A DNA stretch of 64,000 bases, from positions 868,001-932,000 of the forward strand of contig NZ_VFNH01000003.1 in assembly GCF_006715485.1 (NCBI RefSeq), read 5' to 3'. The translations under genes were made by a program, and so were the position numbers. How positions within the stretch are numbered: position 1 is the first letter of the stretch; each line of letters opens with the position of its first letter. Below are positions 34,257 through 43,213 of the stretch, piece by piece. The notes under the pieces were generated by a model that worked only from the letters and a program-made list of their open reading frames with translations, was not told the DNA's origin and ran no database searches. The stretch is from Herbaspirillum sp. SJZ107. Its GTDB lineage: Bacteria > Pseudomonadota > Gammaproteobacteria > Burkholderiales > Burkholderiaceae_D.

Positions 34257-35522
34257 ATGCAAACTTCGCAAGCAAAGAACCCGTGGCTGTGGGTGCCCTC
34301 GCTCTACTTCGGCCAGGCGATTCCCTACATCGTCGCCAATAACCTGTCCGTCGTGATGTACAAGGACATGGGCGTGTCCAACGCCGACATCGCCTTGTAT
34401 ACCAGCCTGCTGTATCTACCCTGGGTGATCAAGCCGCTGTGGTCGCCGCTGGTCGACCTGAAAGGCACCAAGCGCGGCTGGACCGTCTCGCTACAGCTGG
34501 TGCTGGCCGCCGCACTCGGCGCGGTCGGGGCGACGCTGCACCTGCCTGCCTATTTCATGGTCAGCCTGGCGGTGATGTGGGTCATGGCCTTCGCCTCGGC
34601 CACCCACGACATCTCGGCCGACGGCTTTTATATGCTCGGCCTGCGCCAGCAGCAGCAGGCATCGATGGTCGGCGTGCGCTCCACCTTCTACCGCCTGGCG
34701 ACGCTGGCCGGGCAGGGACCGCTGGTGGTGCTGGCCGGGGTGCTGGCGGTGTCGCTGGGCGACGTGCGCCAGGCCTGGGCCATCGTCTTCTTCGTGCTGG
34801 CCGGCCTGTTCTTCGCCTTCTTCGCCTGGCACCAGAAGATCCTGCCGCGTCCGGACCTGGACCACCAGGCGCCCGCAGGCGGCAATGTCCTTGAAGGCTT
34901 CGGCAAGACCTTCGCCACCTTCTTCGCCAAGCGCGACATCTGGCTGATCCTCGGTTTTATATTGACCTTCCGCCTGGGCGAGGCCCAGCTGCTGAAACTG
35001 ATCGCGCCTTTCCTGAAGGACCCGCTGGACAAGGGCGGCCTCGGCCTGAGCACCGTGCAGTACGGCCTGGCCTATGGCACCATCGGCATCGTCGCGCTGA
35101 CCATCGGCGGCCTGTGCGGCGGTTGGCTGATTTCGCGCTGGGGGCTGAAGCGCTGCCTGTGGCTGATGGTGTTCGCCGTGCACCTGCCGGACCTGGTGTT
35201 CGTCTACCTGTCACAGGTGCAGCCGCAGAACTTCGGCGTGATCTGCGGCTTCCTGGCGATCGAGCAGTTCGGCTACGGCTTCGGCTTCACCGCGATGATG
35301 ATGTACATGATCATGGTGGCCGACGGCCCCTATAAAACCGCGCATTACGCGATCTGCACCGGCCTGATGGCGCTGGGGATGATGGTGCCGGGGATGTGGA
35401 GCGGGAAGCTGCAGGAAATGATCGGCTACCAGCATTTCTTCGTGTGGACCTGTCTGGCGACGATCCCGGCGTTTATCATGGCGGCGCTGGTGAAAATCGA
35501 TCCGGAATTCGGCAAAAAGTAA
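34257..35522 (+). CDS. ampG: AmpG-like muropeptide permease (MFS)
   Basis: The 421-residue protein has about twelve hydrophobic segments and the AmpG/PAT signatures SLYFGQAIPYIV and ATHDISADGFYM. AmpG imports GlcNAc-anhydroMurNAc muropeptides through the inner membrane. E. coli AmpG has 491 residues; the shorter form is common outside enterobacteria. The ATG at 34257 follows GAAAGAAT, a weak ribosome site, 56 nt after murQ. Position among recycling genes strongly supports the substrate, which sequence alone would not prove. Confidence 0.83.
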   Translation: MQTSQAKNPWLWVPSLYFGQAIPYIVANNLSVVMYKDMGVSNADIALYTSLLYLPWVIKPLWSPLVDLKGTKRGWTVSLQLVLAAALGAVGATLHLPAYFMVSLAVMWVMAFASATHDISADGFYMLGLRQQQQASMVGVRSTFYRLATLAGQGPLVVLAGVLAVSLGDVRQAWAIVFFVLAGLFFAFFAWHQKILPRPDLDHQAPAGGNVLEGFGKTFATFFAKRDIWLILGFILTFRLGEAQLLKLIAPFLKDPLDKGGLGLSTVQYGLAYGTIGIVALTIGGLCGGWLISRWGLKRCLWLMVFAVHLPDLVFVYLSQVQPQNFGVICGFLAIEQFGYGFGFTAMMMYMIMVADGPYKTAHYAICTGLMALGMMVPGMWSGKLQEMIGYQHFFVWTCLATIPAFIMAALVKIDPEFGKK

Positions 35523-35547
35523 GCGCTAAAAAGTAAGTCAATACGAG

Positions 35548-37167
35548 GTGGTTTTGGAACTCGATCAGAAACAAAAACAACGACGTGCGTTCGCACTGGC
35601 CGGCGTGGCCGGTGCGATGGCGATGAGTGGCCTGTTCTCGGCCTGTACCAGTACGCAGCCGGGCATCGCGCCGGTGGTGACCGGCGGCACCGGCGGCGAT
35701 GTGCCGCCGCCCGCACCGCGCGAATTCCGCGCCGCCTGGGTCTCGACGGTCGCCAACATCGACTGGCCCAGCAAGCCGAACCTGAACGCGGAAAAACAGC
35801 AGGCCGAGGCCATCGCCATCCTGGACCGCGCCAAGGCACTCAACCTGAATGCGATCGTGCTGCAGGTAAGGCCGTCGGCCGATGCCATCTACCCGTCGAA
35901 GCTGGAGCCGTGGTCGGAATATCTCACCGGACTGCAGGGCCAGGCGCCGCAGCCGTGGTACGACCCCCTGAAATTCTGGATCACGCAGGCGCACGCGCGC
36001 GGCCTCGAGCTGCACGCCTGGTTCAATCCCTACCGCGCCCGCAACAACGGCGCGCGCTCGCCGGCGGCGCCGAACCACATCACCCGCACCAACCCGGCCG
36101 CGGTGAAAAGCTACGGTAAATACCTGTGGATGGATCCGGGCGAGGACAGCGCGGTCAAGCAGACGCTGGACGTGGTGCTGGACGTGGTGCGCCGCTACGA
36201 CATCGACGGCGTCCACATCGACGATTATTTTTATCCGTACCCGATCGAAGCGCCCGGCGCCAGCGGCGCCGAGAGCCTGGCGCTGGAAGGCAAGGCCGGC
36301 AAGGGCGAGCTGGACTTCCCGGACGGTCCGTCCTTCCAGCGCTACGTCAGCGGCGGCGGCAGGCTGGACCGCGCCGGCTGGCGGCGCCAGAACGTCAATA
36401 AACTGATCGAGGCACTGAACGAAGAAATCCACCGCGAAAAGAGCTGGGTGCGCTTCGGCATCAGCCCGTTCGGCATCGGCCGCCCGGACCGCCGCCCGCA
36501 TGGCATCAACGGTTTTTCGCAGTACGACAAGCTGTACGCGGATGTCGAGACCTGGCTGCAAAACGGCTGGCTCGATTACTTCACGCCGCAGCTGTACTGG
36601 GCGATCCGCCAGCCGGGCCAGGCCTACGGCACGCTGCTCGACTACTGGGTCACCCAGAACACCCGCGGCCGCCACCTGTGGCCGGGCCTGTTCACCAGCC
36701 GCATCGGCGCGGCCAGCAAGGAATACCTGCCGCAGGAAATCATCGAACAGATCGGCGTGACGCGCACGCGCCCGGCCGCTTCCGGCCACGTTCACTTCAG
36801 CATGGTCGCGCTGATGCAGAACCGCAAGGGCATCGGCGACCAGTTGCGCACCGGCTGCTATTCGTCGCCGGCGCTGGTGCCGGCCACGCCCTGGCTCGGC
36901 AGAACCACACCGGGCACGCCCTCGGTCGCGGCCGTGCGCAAGGGCAATGGCGTGCTGCTGAAGCTGGCCGCCGGCAGCGCCAACGCGACCTATGCGATCT
37001 GGTCGCGCCATGGCGGCCGCTGGCAATTCGCGGTGGCGCCGGCGTCGCGCGTGGACTGGACGGTGCCGGACGACGTCAAGCTGGGCCCGGCCGATGCGGT
37101 GGTGGTCAGCGCGGTCGACCGCCTCGGCAACGAGAGCGCGCGCGTGCAGGCCTGGCGCAAGGCATAA
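35548..37167 (+). CDS. DigH-like glycosyl hydrolase (DUF187/GHL10 family)
   Basis: The 539-residue protein has a short N-terminal hydrophobic stretch with a possible lipobox (GLFSAC, cysteine about residue 33) and a GHL10 TIM barrel from about residue 58 (EFRAAWVSTVANIDWPS), with LHAWFNPYRARNN, IDGVHIDDYFYPYP and VRFGISPFGI. E. coli DigH (YddW), of the same family, digests glycan strands stripped of their peptides. The C-terminal 90 residues look like a fibronectin-type domain. The start is GTG, with a weak GAG site. It follows the permease by 25 nt, so it is in the recycling operon. Confidence 0.82.
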   Translation: MVLELDQKQKQRRAFALAGVAGAMAMSGLFSACTSTQPGIAPVVTGGTGGDVPPPAPREFRAAWVSTVANIDWPSKPNLNAEKQQAEAIAILDRAKALNLNAIVLQVRPSADAIYPSKLEPWSEYLTGLQGQAPQPWYDPLKFWITQAHARGLELHAWFNPYRARNNGARSPAAPNHITRTNPAAVKSYGKYLWMDPGEDSAVKQTLDVVLDVVRRYDIDGVHIDDYFYPYPIEAPGASGAESLALEGKAGKGELDFPDGPSFQRYVSGGGRLDRAGWRRQNVNKLIEALNEEIHREKSWVRFGISPFGIGRPDRRPHGINGFSQYDKLYADVETWLQNGWLDYFTPQLYWAIRQPGQAYGTLLDYWVTQNTRGRHLWPGLFTSRIGAASKEYLPQEIIEQIGVTRTRPAASGHVHFSMVALMQNRKGIGDQLRTGCYSSPALVPATPWLGRTTPGTPSVAAVRKGNGVLLKLAAGSANATYAIWSRHGGRWQFAVAPASRVDWTVPDDVKLGPADAVVVSAVDRLGNESARVQAWRKA

Positions 37168-37233
37168 GCAATACATAACCATCCTCATTCATGCGCGGTG
37201 GATCGGCGCGACGGCGTACACTTCGCTTTGATC

Positions 37234-38187
37234 ATGATTCATTCACAACACGCACCGGAGTCCGGGTTGGCTGCCGAGTTCGGCCTCGGCATCGACGCCG
37301 GCGGCACCGAGACGCGCTGGGCGCTCGCCGCTCCCGGCGGCGCCATCGTGGCCGAAGGCAGCGTGGATGGCCTGTCCGCGCTGCAGATGGGCAGCCAGGC
37401 CGGGCGCGATGCTGTGCATGCGACCTTCGCCCGGCTGGCGGTGGCGGTATTGCCGCACGGCGCGCCGGCGCGCGTGTGGGCCGGCCTTACCGGTTTCGGC
37501 GGCGACAGCGAACTGCTGCAACGCTGGCTGGCCGAGCTGCTGCACCTGGCGCCGGCGGCCATCCACTTCTGCAGCGACATCGAGATCGCCTACCGCGCCA
37601 GTTTCGATCCCGGCCAAGGCTACCTGGTGTACGCCGGCACCGGCTCGATCGGCGCCTTCATCGACACCGATGGCCAGTTCCACCGGGCCGGCGGCCGCGG
37701 CGTGGTGCTGGACGATGGCGGCGGCGGCTTCTGGATCGCGCGCGAAGCCATGCGCCACATCTGGCGCAACGAGGACGAGCGTCCCGGCGCCTGGCGCACC
37801 TCGCCGATGGCACAGGCGGTATTCGATTACGTCGGCGGCGCCGACTGGGCATACTCGCGCCAGTTCATCTACGGCCAGGAGCGCGGCGCCGTCGGCAAGC
37901 TGGCGCTGGCCGTGGCCGCCAGCGCAGACCGGGATCCGGTCGCGGCCGGGATCCTGCGCGAAGCCGGCCGCGAACTGGCGCGCCTGGCCCGGGCCCTGGC
38001 CGAGCGCTTCGGCCCGCGTCCGGTGGCGCTGTCCGGGCGCGCGGCCGGGCTGCATCCGCTCATCCTCGAGGCCATGCGCGCAGACCTGGCGCCGGATACG
38101 GTACTGACCCAAGCCACAGCCGGCGCCCACCATGCGGCCGCGCGCCTGGCACTGACCCCAATTAACAACAATACGAACCCACCATGA
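37234..38187 (+). CDS. GlcNAc/MurNAc-type sugar kinase (BadF/BadG/BcrA/BcrD ATPase family)
   Basis: The protein has 317 residues and an ASKHA fold: phosphate-binding GIDAGGTETRWALA near residue 17, GLTGFGGD, a YAGTGSIGAF loop and VVLDDGGGGFWIAREA. Relatives phosphorylate N-acetylglucosamine, and MurK does both GlcNAc and MurNAc. Between the DigH-like and AmiD-like genes it would phosphorylate sugars released from glycan, giving substrate for MurQ. I prefer the ATG at 37234 to the GTG at 37198; neither has a good ribosome site. It overlaps the next gene by 4 nt (ATGA). Confidence 0.8.
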   Translation: MIHSQHAPESGLAAEFGLGIDAGGTETRWALAAPGGAIVAEGSVDGLSALQMGSQAGRDAVHATFARLAVAVLPHGAPARVWAGLTGFGGDSELLQRWLAELLHLAPAAIHFCSDIEIAYRASFDPGQGYLVYAGTGSIGAFIDTDGQFHRAGGRGVVLDDGGGGFWIAREAMRHIWRNEDERPGAWRTSPMAQAVFDYVGGADWAYSRQFIYGQERGAVGKLALAVAASADRDPVAAGILREAGRELARLARALAERFGPRPVALSGRAAGLHPLILEAMRADLAPDTVLTQATAGAHHAAARLALTPINNNTNPP

Positions 38188-39206
38188 AGACTCTCGTTGC
38201 CACCTTGCTGCTTGCTCTGCTGGCCGGCTGCGCCACGCCACCGTCCGGCCCGCAATACGACCGCAGCTACACCGCCAAGGGCCAGGCCAGCCGTGCGCGT
38301 TTCCTGGTGCTGCACTACACCGTGGGCGACCGCGCCTCTTCGCTCACCACGCTGACCCAGCAGGAAGTCAGCGCGCATTACCTGGTTACCGACGATCCGG
38401 TCCCGCACATTTATAACCTGGTCGACGAAAAGAACGCTGCCTGGCATGCGGGCAACTCGAGCTGGAAGAACTTCACGCAGCTGAACAACAGCTCGATCGG
38501 CATCGAGATCGTCAACCCGGGCTGGAAGGACACCCCGGGCGGCCGCGTCTACACGCCGTTCGCGCAGTCGCAGATCGACGCCCTGATCCCGCTGGTGCGC
38601 GACATCGTCACGCGCCACCACATCGCGCCGGAAAACGTGCTCGGCCACAGCGACATCGCGCCGCTGCGCAAGCAGGACCCGGGTCCGATGTTCCCGTGGC
38701 GCCAGCTGGCCGCCGCCGGCCTGGTCGCCTGGCCGGACGCCAACCGCGTGGCCGCGCTGACGCCGATCTTCCAGTTGCAGCTGCCTGACGTCGCCTGGTA
38801 CCAGAAGAAGTTGGCGGCCTGGGGCTACGGCCTGGTCCAGTCCGGCAACCTGGACGAGCAAACCCGCACCGTGCTGTCCGCCTTCCAGATGAAATACCGT
38901 CCAACCAACATCGACGGCTTGCCGGACCTGGAAACGGCGGTGCTGCTGGAAGCGCTGACCAATCCGCGCGGCGCGCTGCCGCAGCCGTTCCCGGCGCCGG
39001 CGCCGCACTATCAGTACCAGCCGGTGCAGTCGCAGTATCAGCCGGCGCAGCCGCAGCCGCAGTATCAGCCGGTACAGCCGCAGGCGCCGGCCACGCAGCC
39101 GCAGCCCGCACCGGCCGCGCCGCCGCTGCCGACCACCCCGCCGGCCGCGGCGCCGGGCAGCCCGACTGCCGTTCCCGCAACACCGCCGGTGCCGGTCCAG
39201 CAGTGA
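38184..39206 (+). CDS. amiD: AmiD-like N-acetylmuramoyl-L-alanine amidase lipoprotein
   Basis: The 340-residue protein has a lipoprotein signal with lipobox LLAGC (cysteine about residue 16). An Amidase_2 domain follows (about 30-175) with zinc ligands in FLVLHYTVGD (His), and LGHSDIAPLRKQDPG (His and Asp), then a peptidoglycan-binding domain (about 185-255). The last 85 residues are low complexity, rich in Gln, Pro and Ala with QYQPVQ-type repeats. It splits the lactyl-alanine bond of cell wall and anhydro-muropeptides at the outer membrane. It overlaps the kinase stop by 4 nt. Confidence 0.9.
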   Translation: MKTLVATLLLALLAGCATPPSGPQYDRSYTAKGQASRARFLVLHYTVGDRASSLTTLTQQEVSAHYLVTDDPVPHIYNLVDEKNAAWHAGNSSWKNFTQLNNSSIGIEIVNPGWKDTPGGRVYTPFAQSQIDALIPLVRDIVTRHHIAPENVLGHSDIAPLRKQDPGPMFPWRQLAAAGLVAWPDANRVAALTPIFQLQLPDVAWYQKKLAAWGYGLVQSGNLDEQTRTVLSAFQMKYRPTNIDGLPDLETAVLLEALTNPRGALPQPFPAPAPHYQYQPVQSQYQPAQPQPQYQPVQPQAPATQPQPAPAAPPLPTTPPAAAPGSPTAVPATPPVPVQQ

Positions 39207-39290
39207 GGCTTTTCTGCCCGGCGGGTTTTCCGCTAAGCTTGGCGATTCCGCGCGCCTGAGGCGCGGCGGTCGTCCAAGCCAAGGAACAGC

Positions 39291-40202
39291 ATGCGTCTGC
39301 GTCATATCGAAGTTTTCCACGCCATCATGCAGGTAGGCACCATCAGCGGCGCCGCCCAGGTGCTGCACATCTCCCAGCCGGCGGTGACCAAGGTGCTGCA
39401 GCACGCCGAGCTGCAGCTGGGCATGCCGCTGTTCGAGCGCGTGCGCGGCAAGCTCTACCCGAAGCCGGAAGCGCACCGCCTGTTCGCCGAAACCGAAAAG
39501 CTGCACCGCGACCTGCAAGGGATCCGCCGCCTCGCCGCCAGCCTGAAAAACCGCGCCTGCGAGACGGTGCGCCTGGTGGCCACGCCCACCGTCGCGATCA
39601 GCGTGCTGCCGGCCGCGCTGACCGACTGGCGCCGCGATTTTTCGCAGACCCGCTGCGAACTGGCCACGTTTCATACCAGCGAGATCGTGAACGCCTTGCG
39701 CCTGGGCGAAGCCGACCTGGCGCTGTCGCTGCAGGACCCGCGCCACCCCGGCATCGAGGCCGAAGCGATCGCACAGGGCGCGCTGACCGTGATGGCGCCG
39801 GCCGGCACCTGGAGCGCAGCCGAATGCGCCGAACCGGTCACGCCGGCGGCACTCGTCGACACCATGCACGGCGAACTGATCGGCCTGGCCGACGGCGACC
39901 CGATCGGCGAGATGGTGGTCGCCGCCTGCGAAGCCCAGGACGTGCGTCCGGTCTTTCACACCGTGGTGCAGACTTACCAGATCGCGCGGGCGCTGGTGGA
40001 AGCGGGTGCCGGCTGCGCCGTGCTCGATCCGTTCACGGCCGCGTCCGGTACGCGCGACAAGGTGCAGTGCCGCCCGTGGGCGCCGGCGATGCCGGTACAG
40101 CTGTACCTGCTCACTGCCAGCCATGCGCCGCTGTCGCACGGCGCGCGCGAACTGGCCAACTGCATCGGCGCCGCTGCACGGGCACTGATCGAAAAGAGAT
40201 GA
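39291..40202 (+). CDS. LysR-family transcriptional regulator
   Basis: The 303-residue protein has a winged HTH at about 4-62 (VFHAIMQVGTISGAAQVLHI, then SQPAVTKVLQHAELQLG) and a LysR effector domain after about residue 90. Its stop overlaps the start of the D-Ala-D-Ala dipeptidase gene, so the two are co-translated and it may control the cell-wall salvage genes in response to a peptide or amino acid. An AAGGAAC ribosome site precedes the ATG. Confidence 0.88.
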   Translation: MRLRHIEVFHAIMQVGTISGAAQVLHISQPAVTKVLQHAELQLGMPLFERVRGKLYPKPEAHRLFAETEKLHRDLQGIRRLAASLKNRACETVRLVATPTVAISVLPAALTDWRRDFSQTRCELATFHTSEIVNALRLGEADLALSLQDPRHPGIEAEAIAQGALTVMAPAGTWSAAECAEPVTPAALVDTMHGELIGLADGDPIGEMVVAACEAQDVRPVFHTVVQTYQIARALVEAGAGCAVLDPFTAASGTRDKVQCRPWAPAMPVQLYLLTASHAPLSHGARELANCIGAAARALIEKR

Positions 40203-40816
40203 CGATGGGTTCGACCATAGCTAGCGAAGACATTGCCGGCGATCCGGCGTTCCGCCACCTGTCCACCATTGCCGGCATCGGCGTCGACCTGCGCTACGCG
40301 ACCCCGCACAATTTCACCGGCCGCGATCTGTATTCGCCGTTCGACTGCGCCTGGCTGCACCGCGACGCCGCCGCCGCGCTCGAGCGGGCGGTGGCCTGGC
40401 TGGCCCGGCACGCGCCCGGCCACACGCTGCTGGTGCTGGACGCCCTGCGTCCGCAGCGCGTCCAGCAGCAGCTGTGGGATGCACTCGACGGCACCGGCCT
40501 GCGTATCTACCTGGCCGACCCGGCGCGCGGCTCCATTCACTCCTACGGCATGGCGCTCGACGTCACGCTGCTCGATCCGGCCGGCCGTGAACTCGACATG
40601 GGCACCGGTTTCGACGACATGACGGAACTGTCGCACCCGGCGCTGGAAGAAGGCTTCCTGCGTGCGGGGGCGCTGACCGACCAGCAGGTGGCGCAGCGCC
40701 GGCTGCTGCGCGACGCCATGGTCCAGGCCGGCTTCGTCGGCATCAATACCGAGTGGTGGCACTTCGATTGCGGCGACCGCGACCATGTGCGCCAGACCTT
40801 CCGCCGCGTGCTCTGA
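40199..40816 (+). CDS. ddpX: D-alanyl-D-alanine dipeptidase (VanX/DdpX family)
   Basis: The 205-residue protein shows the VanX zinc-dipeptidase pattern: SIHSYGMALDVTL (His and Asp zinc ligands) and EWWHF (catalytic Glu, zinc His), with a DALRP motif earlier. It hydrolyses D-Ala-D-Ala. No signal peptide is visible, so it is cytoplasmic and would act on the dipeptide returned by cell-wall turnover rather than confer vancomycin resistance. The start overlaps the LysR stop by 4 nt (ATGA); a second ATG at 40205 is possible. Confidence 0.9.
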   Translation: MTMGSTIASEDIAGDPAFRHLSTIAGIGVDLRYATPHNFTGRDLYSPFDCAWLHRDAAAALERAVAWLARHAPGHTLLVLDALRPQRVQQQLWDALDGTGLRIYLADPARGSIHSYGMALDVTLLDPAGRELDMGTGFDDMTELSHPALEEGFLRAGALTDQQVAQRRLLRDAMVQAGFVGINTEWWHFDCGDRDHVRQTFRRVL

Positions 40817-40956
40817 ACGGAACCCACGCCGCTGTCGCGCCACGCTGACGCTCAAACCAAACGCTTGAGCAAACGCAGTCTCCGGCGCATCGAGCGCCGG
40901 AAAATCGCACCATCAATGCAGGGCGGGTAACCGTCCCCAAAACATGGGAGGTGCAT

Positions 40957-41667
40957 ATGAAAGGCTCGATATGGGCGGGTGCCGGCATGCTGGCGGCCAT
41001 GGCGGCGCTGGCCACCGGCTGCAGCACCGGCAACGGCGGCAACAACCTGGCCGCACGCGATACGACGGTCGAGTACTACCGCGTATTCGACATCAAGACC
41101 GAAGCCCCCGCCGAGACGGTGGCCAAGGCCGCCAGCAACGGCATCAACCGCAACGTCAAGGACGCCCAGGTCAGCACGCCGGCCGGGGTGCAGGTCACCG
41201 ACCTCCCGGGCCACTTCAAGATCGCCGATCCGACTGCCGCGGCGCCGGGCACCGCCGTCGACAAGGGCCCGAGCTGCGACGGCGCTTCCTGGACCGCCAA
41301 GGCGGCGCCCAAGGTGCACGGCAGCGACAACATGAACCTGGTCGCCTGCCTGTTCCCCTACAAGAGCGGCTACCACCTCGACATGTACGGGGTCTTTACC
41401 AAGCCCGAAGGCGGCTGGCTGGCCTGGCCGCGCCGGGTCGGCGGCATGGTGCTGGGCACCCCGGAAAAATTCACCGAATCGACCATGATGGACCTGGTGC
41501 GCGCGATCCGCGAAGGCACCGGCGCCAACGTGTCGCTGGTCGAGGCCAAGCCGAACCTGGCTGGTACGCCGTGGCTGGAGCCGGGCAAGAATGGCAGTGC
41601 GCAGGCCAGTACGGCGGCACCGGCGGCGGCCGTGCCGACATCGGGCACGGCTGCACCGGTCAAATAG
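40957..41667 (+). CDS. Putative lipoprotein of unknown function, 236 aa
   Basis: The signal peptide MKGSIWAGAGMLAAMAALATGC has the lipobox ALATGC (Cys22). The mature protein has a mixed alpha/beta domain of no family I recognise, with two more cysteines at about 106 and 130 that may form a disulphide, and ends in a Ala/Pro/Thr-rich tail. I chose the ATG at 40957 because GGGAGG lies 5 nt before it. It faces the dacB gene tail-to-tail with 1 nt between stops. Confidence 0.7.
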   Translation: MKGSIWAGAGMLAAMAALATGCSTGNGGNNLAARDTTVEYYRVFDIKTEAPAETVAKAASNGINRNVKDAQVSTPAGVQVTDLPGHFKIADPTAAAPGTAVDKGPSCDGASWTAKAAPKVHGSDNMNLVACLFPYKSGYHLDMYGVFTKPEGGWLAWPRRVGGMVLGTPEKFTESTMMDLVRAIREGTGANVSLVEAKPNLAGTPWLEPGKNGSAQASTAAPAAAVPTSGTAAPVK

Positions 41668-41668
41668 C

Positions 41669-43207
41669 TTACGGCTGCGTGGCCGGAACGGGTGGCGCTG
41701 CCGGCAGCGCCTGTATCGGCTGCACCGGCTGCACCGGTTGCGGCGCATCCATCCGCGCCACCCAGTCGACCAGCGTGTCCAGCACCATGCGGCCACGTCC
41801 GTTGCTGACCAGGTCGCTGTTGATCATGGCCACCACGACGCACTGGCGTCCGCTCGCATCCGGCACATAGCCGGCCAGTGCCACCACATTCTTGAGGGTG
41901 CCGGTCTTCATGCGCGCGCGGCCGGCCGCCGGGCTGTCGTGCAGGCGGCGGCGCATGGTGCCGTCGATGGCGACGATCGGCATGCTGGCCTGGAATTCGG
42001 GCGCCCAGTTGCTGCGCTGGCCGGCCAGCAGCACGCCGGCCAGCTGCACCGGGGTGACGCGTTCGATGCGTGACAGGCCCGAGCCGTTTTCCAGCACCAG
42101 GCCGGTGTCGTCGATGCCGTGGGCGCGCAGCCAGGTGCGGACCGTGGCCTGGGCCCGCGCCAGGGTCGGCTCGAGACTGCCCGGCAGCGGACGGCTGCCC
42201 AGCACCGGGTCCGGCGCCAGCGCGCCCAGGCTCAGGAACAGGGTACGCGCCAGCAAATTGTCCGAGGGTTTGTTGGTGTCGCGGACCAGTTCCGGCAAAG
42301 CGCGCGACACATGTTCGGCCAGCAGCTTGGCATCGGATGGCGCCGCGCCTTCGATCGTGCTGCCGTCGATGGTGCCGCCGAGGGCGGACCAGACGGTGCG
42401 CACCATGCGGCCGACGTAATCCTGGCGGTCGACCACGTTGATCGATTCGCTGGCGACGCAATTTTTCGGGAAGGTCCCGTGCAGCATCACGCGCAGGCGC
42501 CCGTCTGCTTGGGTCTGGACGTCCGGGTGTTGCCAGCCGGCGTCCCAGTTGCCGCAATCGCCGTTCACCAGGCGCATGTCGGAATCGACGCTGACGCCAT
42601 CCATCTCGGGCAGCGAGGATATCTTCAGGCGGCCACCCGTGGAGCGCAGGTCCAGCTGCAGCATGTTCTTGTTGAGCAGCAGGGCGTCGGGGATGACGTT
42701 GTAATAGGACTCGGGCGATTCGTCGAAGGGCGGCGCGCCGAGGTCGGCACGCGCCGGGTTGAACAGCTGGCGGTCGAGCACCAGGTTGCCGTCGATCCGG
42801 CGGATGCCCTGGTAGCGCAGGCTGCGCAGCATGGTGGTCAGGGCTTCGGTCGTGAAGTCGATGTCGGCGCCGCCGCGCAGCACCAGGTCGCCCTTGAGCG
42901 TGTCGCCTTGTACCTGGCCGTTACTGCGCAGCTCGGTGCGGCCGCGGAACACCGGCCCCAGCACGTCCAGGCTGACCAGGGTCGTGATCAGTTTCATGGT
43001 CGAGGCCGGATGCGCCGGGCGGTCGGCCAAGTGCGACAGCACGGTCTGGTTGTCGCGCAGGACGACCACGCTCAGCGCTTCCTCGGGAATCGTGGTGCTG
43101 CGCAGGGCGCCGACCACCGGTGCCGGCAACTGGGCGCGGGCCGGCAGCCAGGCGGCCAGCAGGGCAGGGAAGGCAAGGGCAAGGAGTCTGCTTCGGAACA
43201 TGCTCAT
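41669..43207 (-). CDS. dacB: D-alanyl-D-alanine carboxypeptidase/endopeptidase (PBP4)
   Basis: The 512-residue protein has a signal peptide (about residues 1-25, ending LPARAQ) and the PBP4 active-site motifs: SxxK in ASTMKLITT (about 71-74), SGLSR near residue 378, and KTG in MKTGTLKNV (about 432-434). Peptidase S13 proteins trim pentapeptides and cut DD-cross-links in the periplasm. It starts 6 nt after the SpmA/B-like gene, suggesting one operon. An alternative start is 43201. Confidence 0.93.
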   Translation of the reverse strand: MSMFRSRLLALAFPALLAAWLPARAQLPAPVVGALRSTTIPEEALSVVVLRDNQTVLSHLADRPAHPASTMKLITTLVSLDVLGPVFRGRTELRSNGQVQGDTLKGDLVLRGGADIDFTTEALTTMLRSLRYQGIRRIDGNLVLDRQLFNPARADLGAPPFDESPESYYNVIPDALLLNKNMLQLDLRSTGGRLKISSLPEMDGVSVDSDMRLVNGDCGNWDAGWQHPDVQTQADGRLRVMLHGTFPKNCVASESINVVDRQDYVGRMVRTVWSALGGTIDGSTIEGAAPSDAKLLAEHVSRALPELVRDTNKPSDNLLARTLFLSLGALAPDPVLGSRPLPGSLEPTLARAQATVRTWLRAHGIDDTGLVLENGSGLSRIERVTPVQLAGVLLAGQRSNWAPEFQASMPIVAIDGTMRRRLHDSPAAGRARMKTGTLKNVVALAGYVPDASGRQCVVVAMINSDLVSNGRGRMVLDTLVDWVARMDAPQPVQPVQPIQALPAAPPVPATQP

Positions 43208-43213
43208 CCTGAT

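Noticed and set aside
40199..40816. Vancomycin resistance
   Set aside because: The VanX-family gene has no VanH or VanA partner in the window and sits with cell-wall recycling genes.
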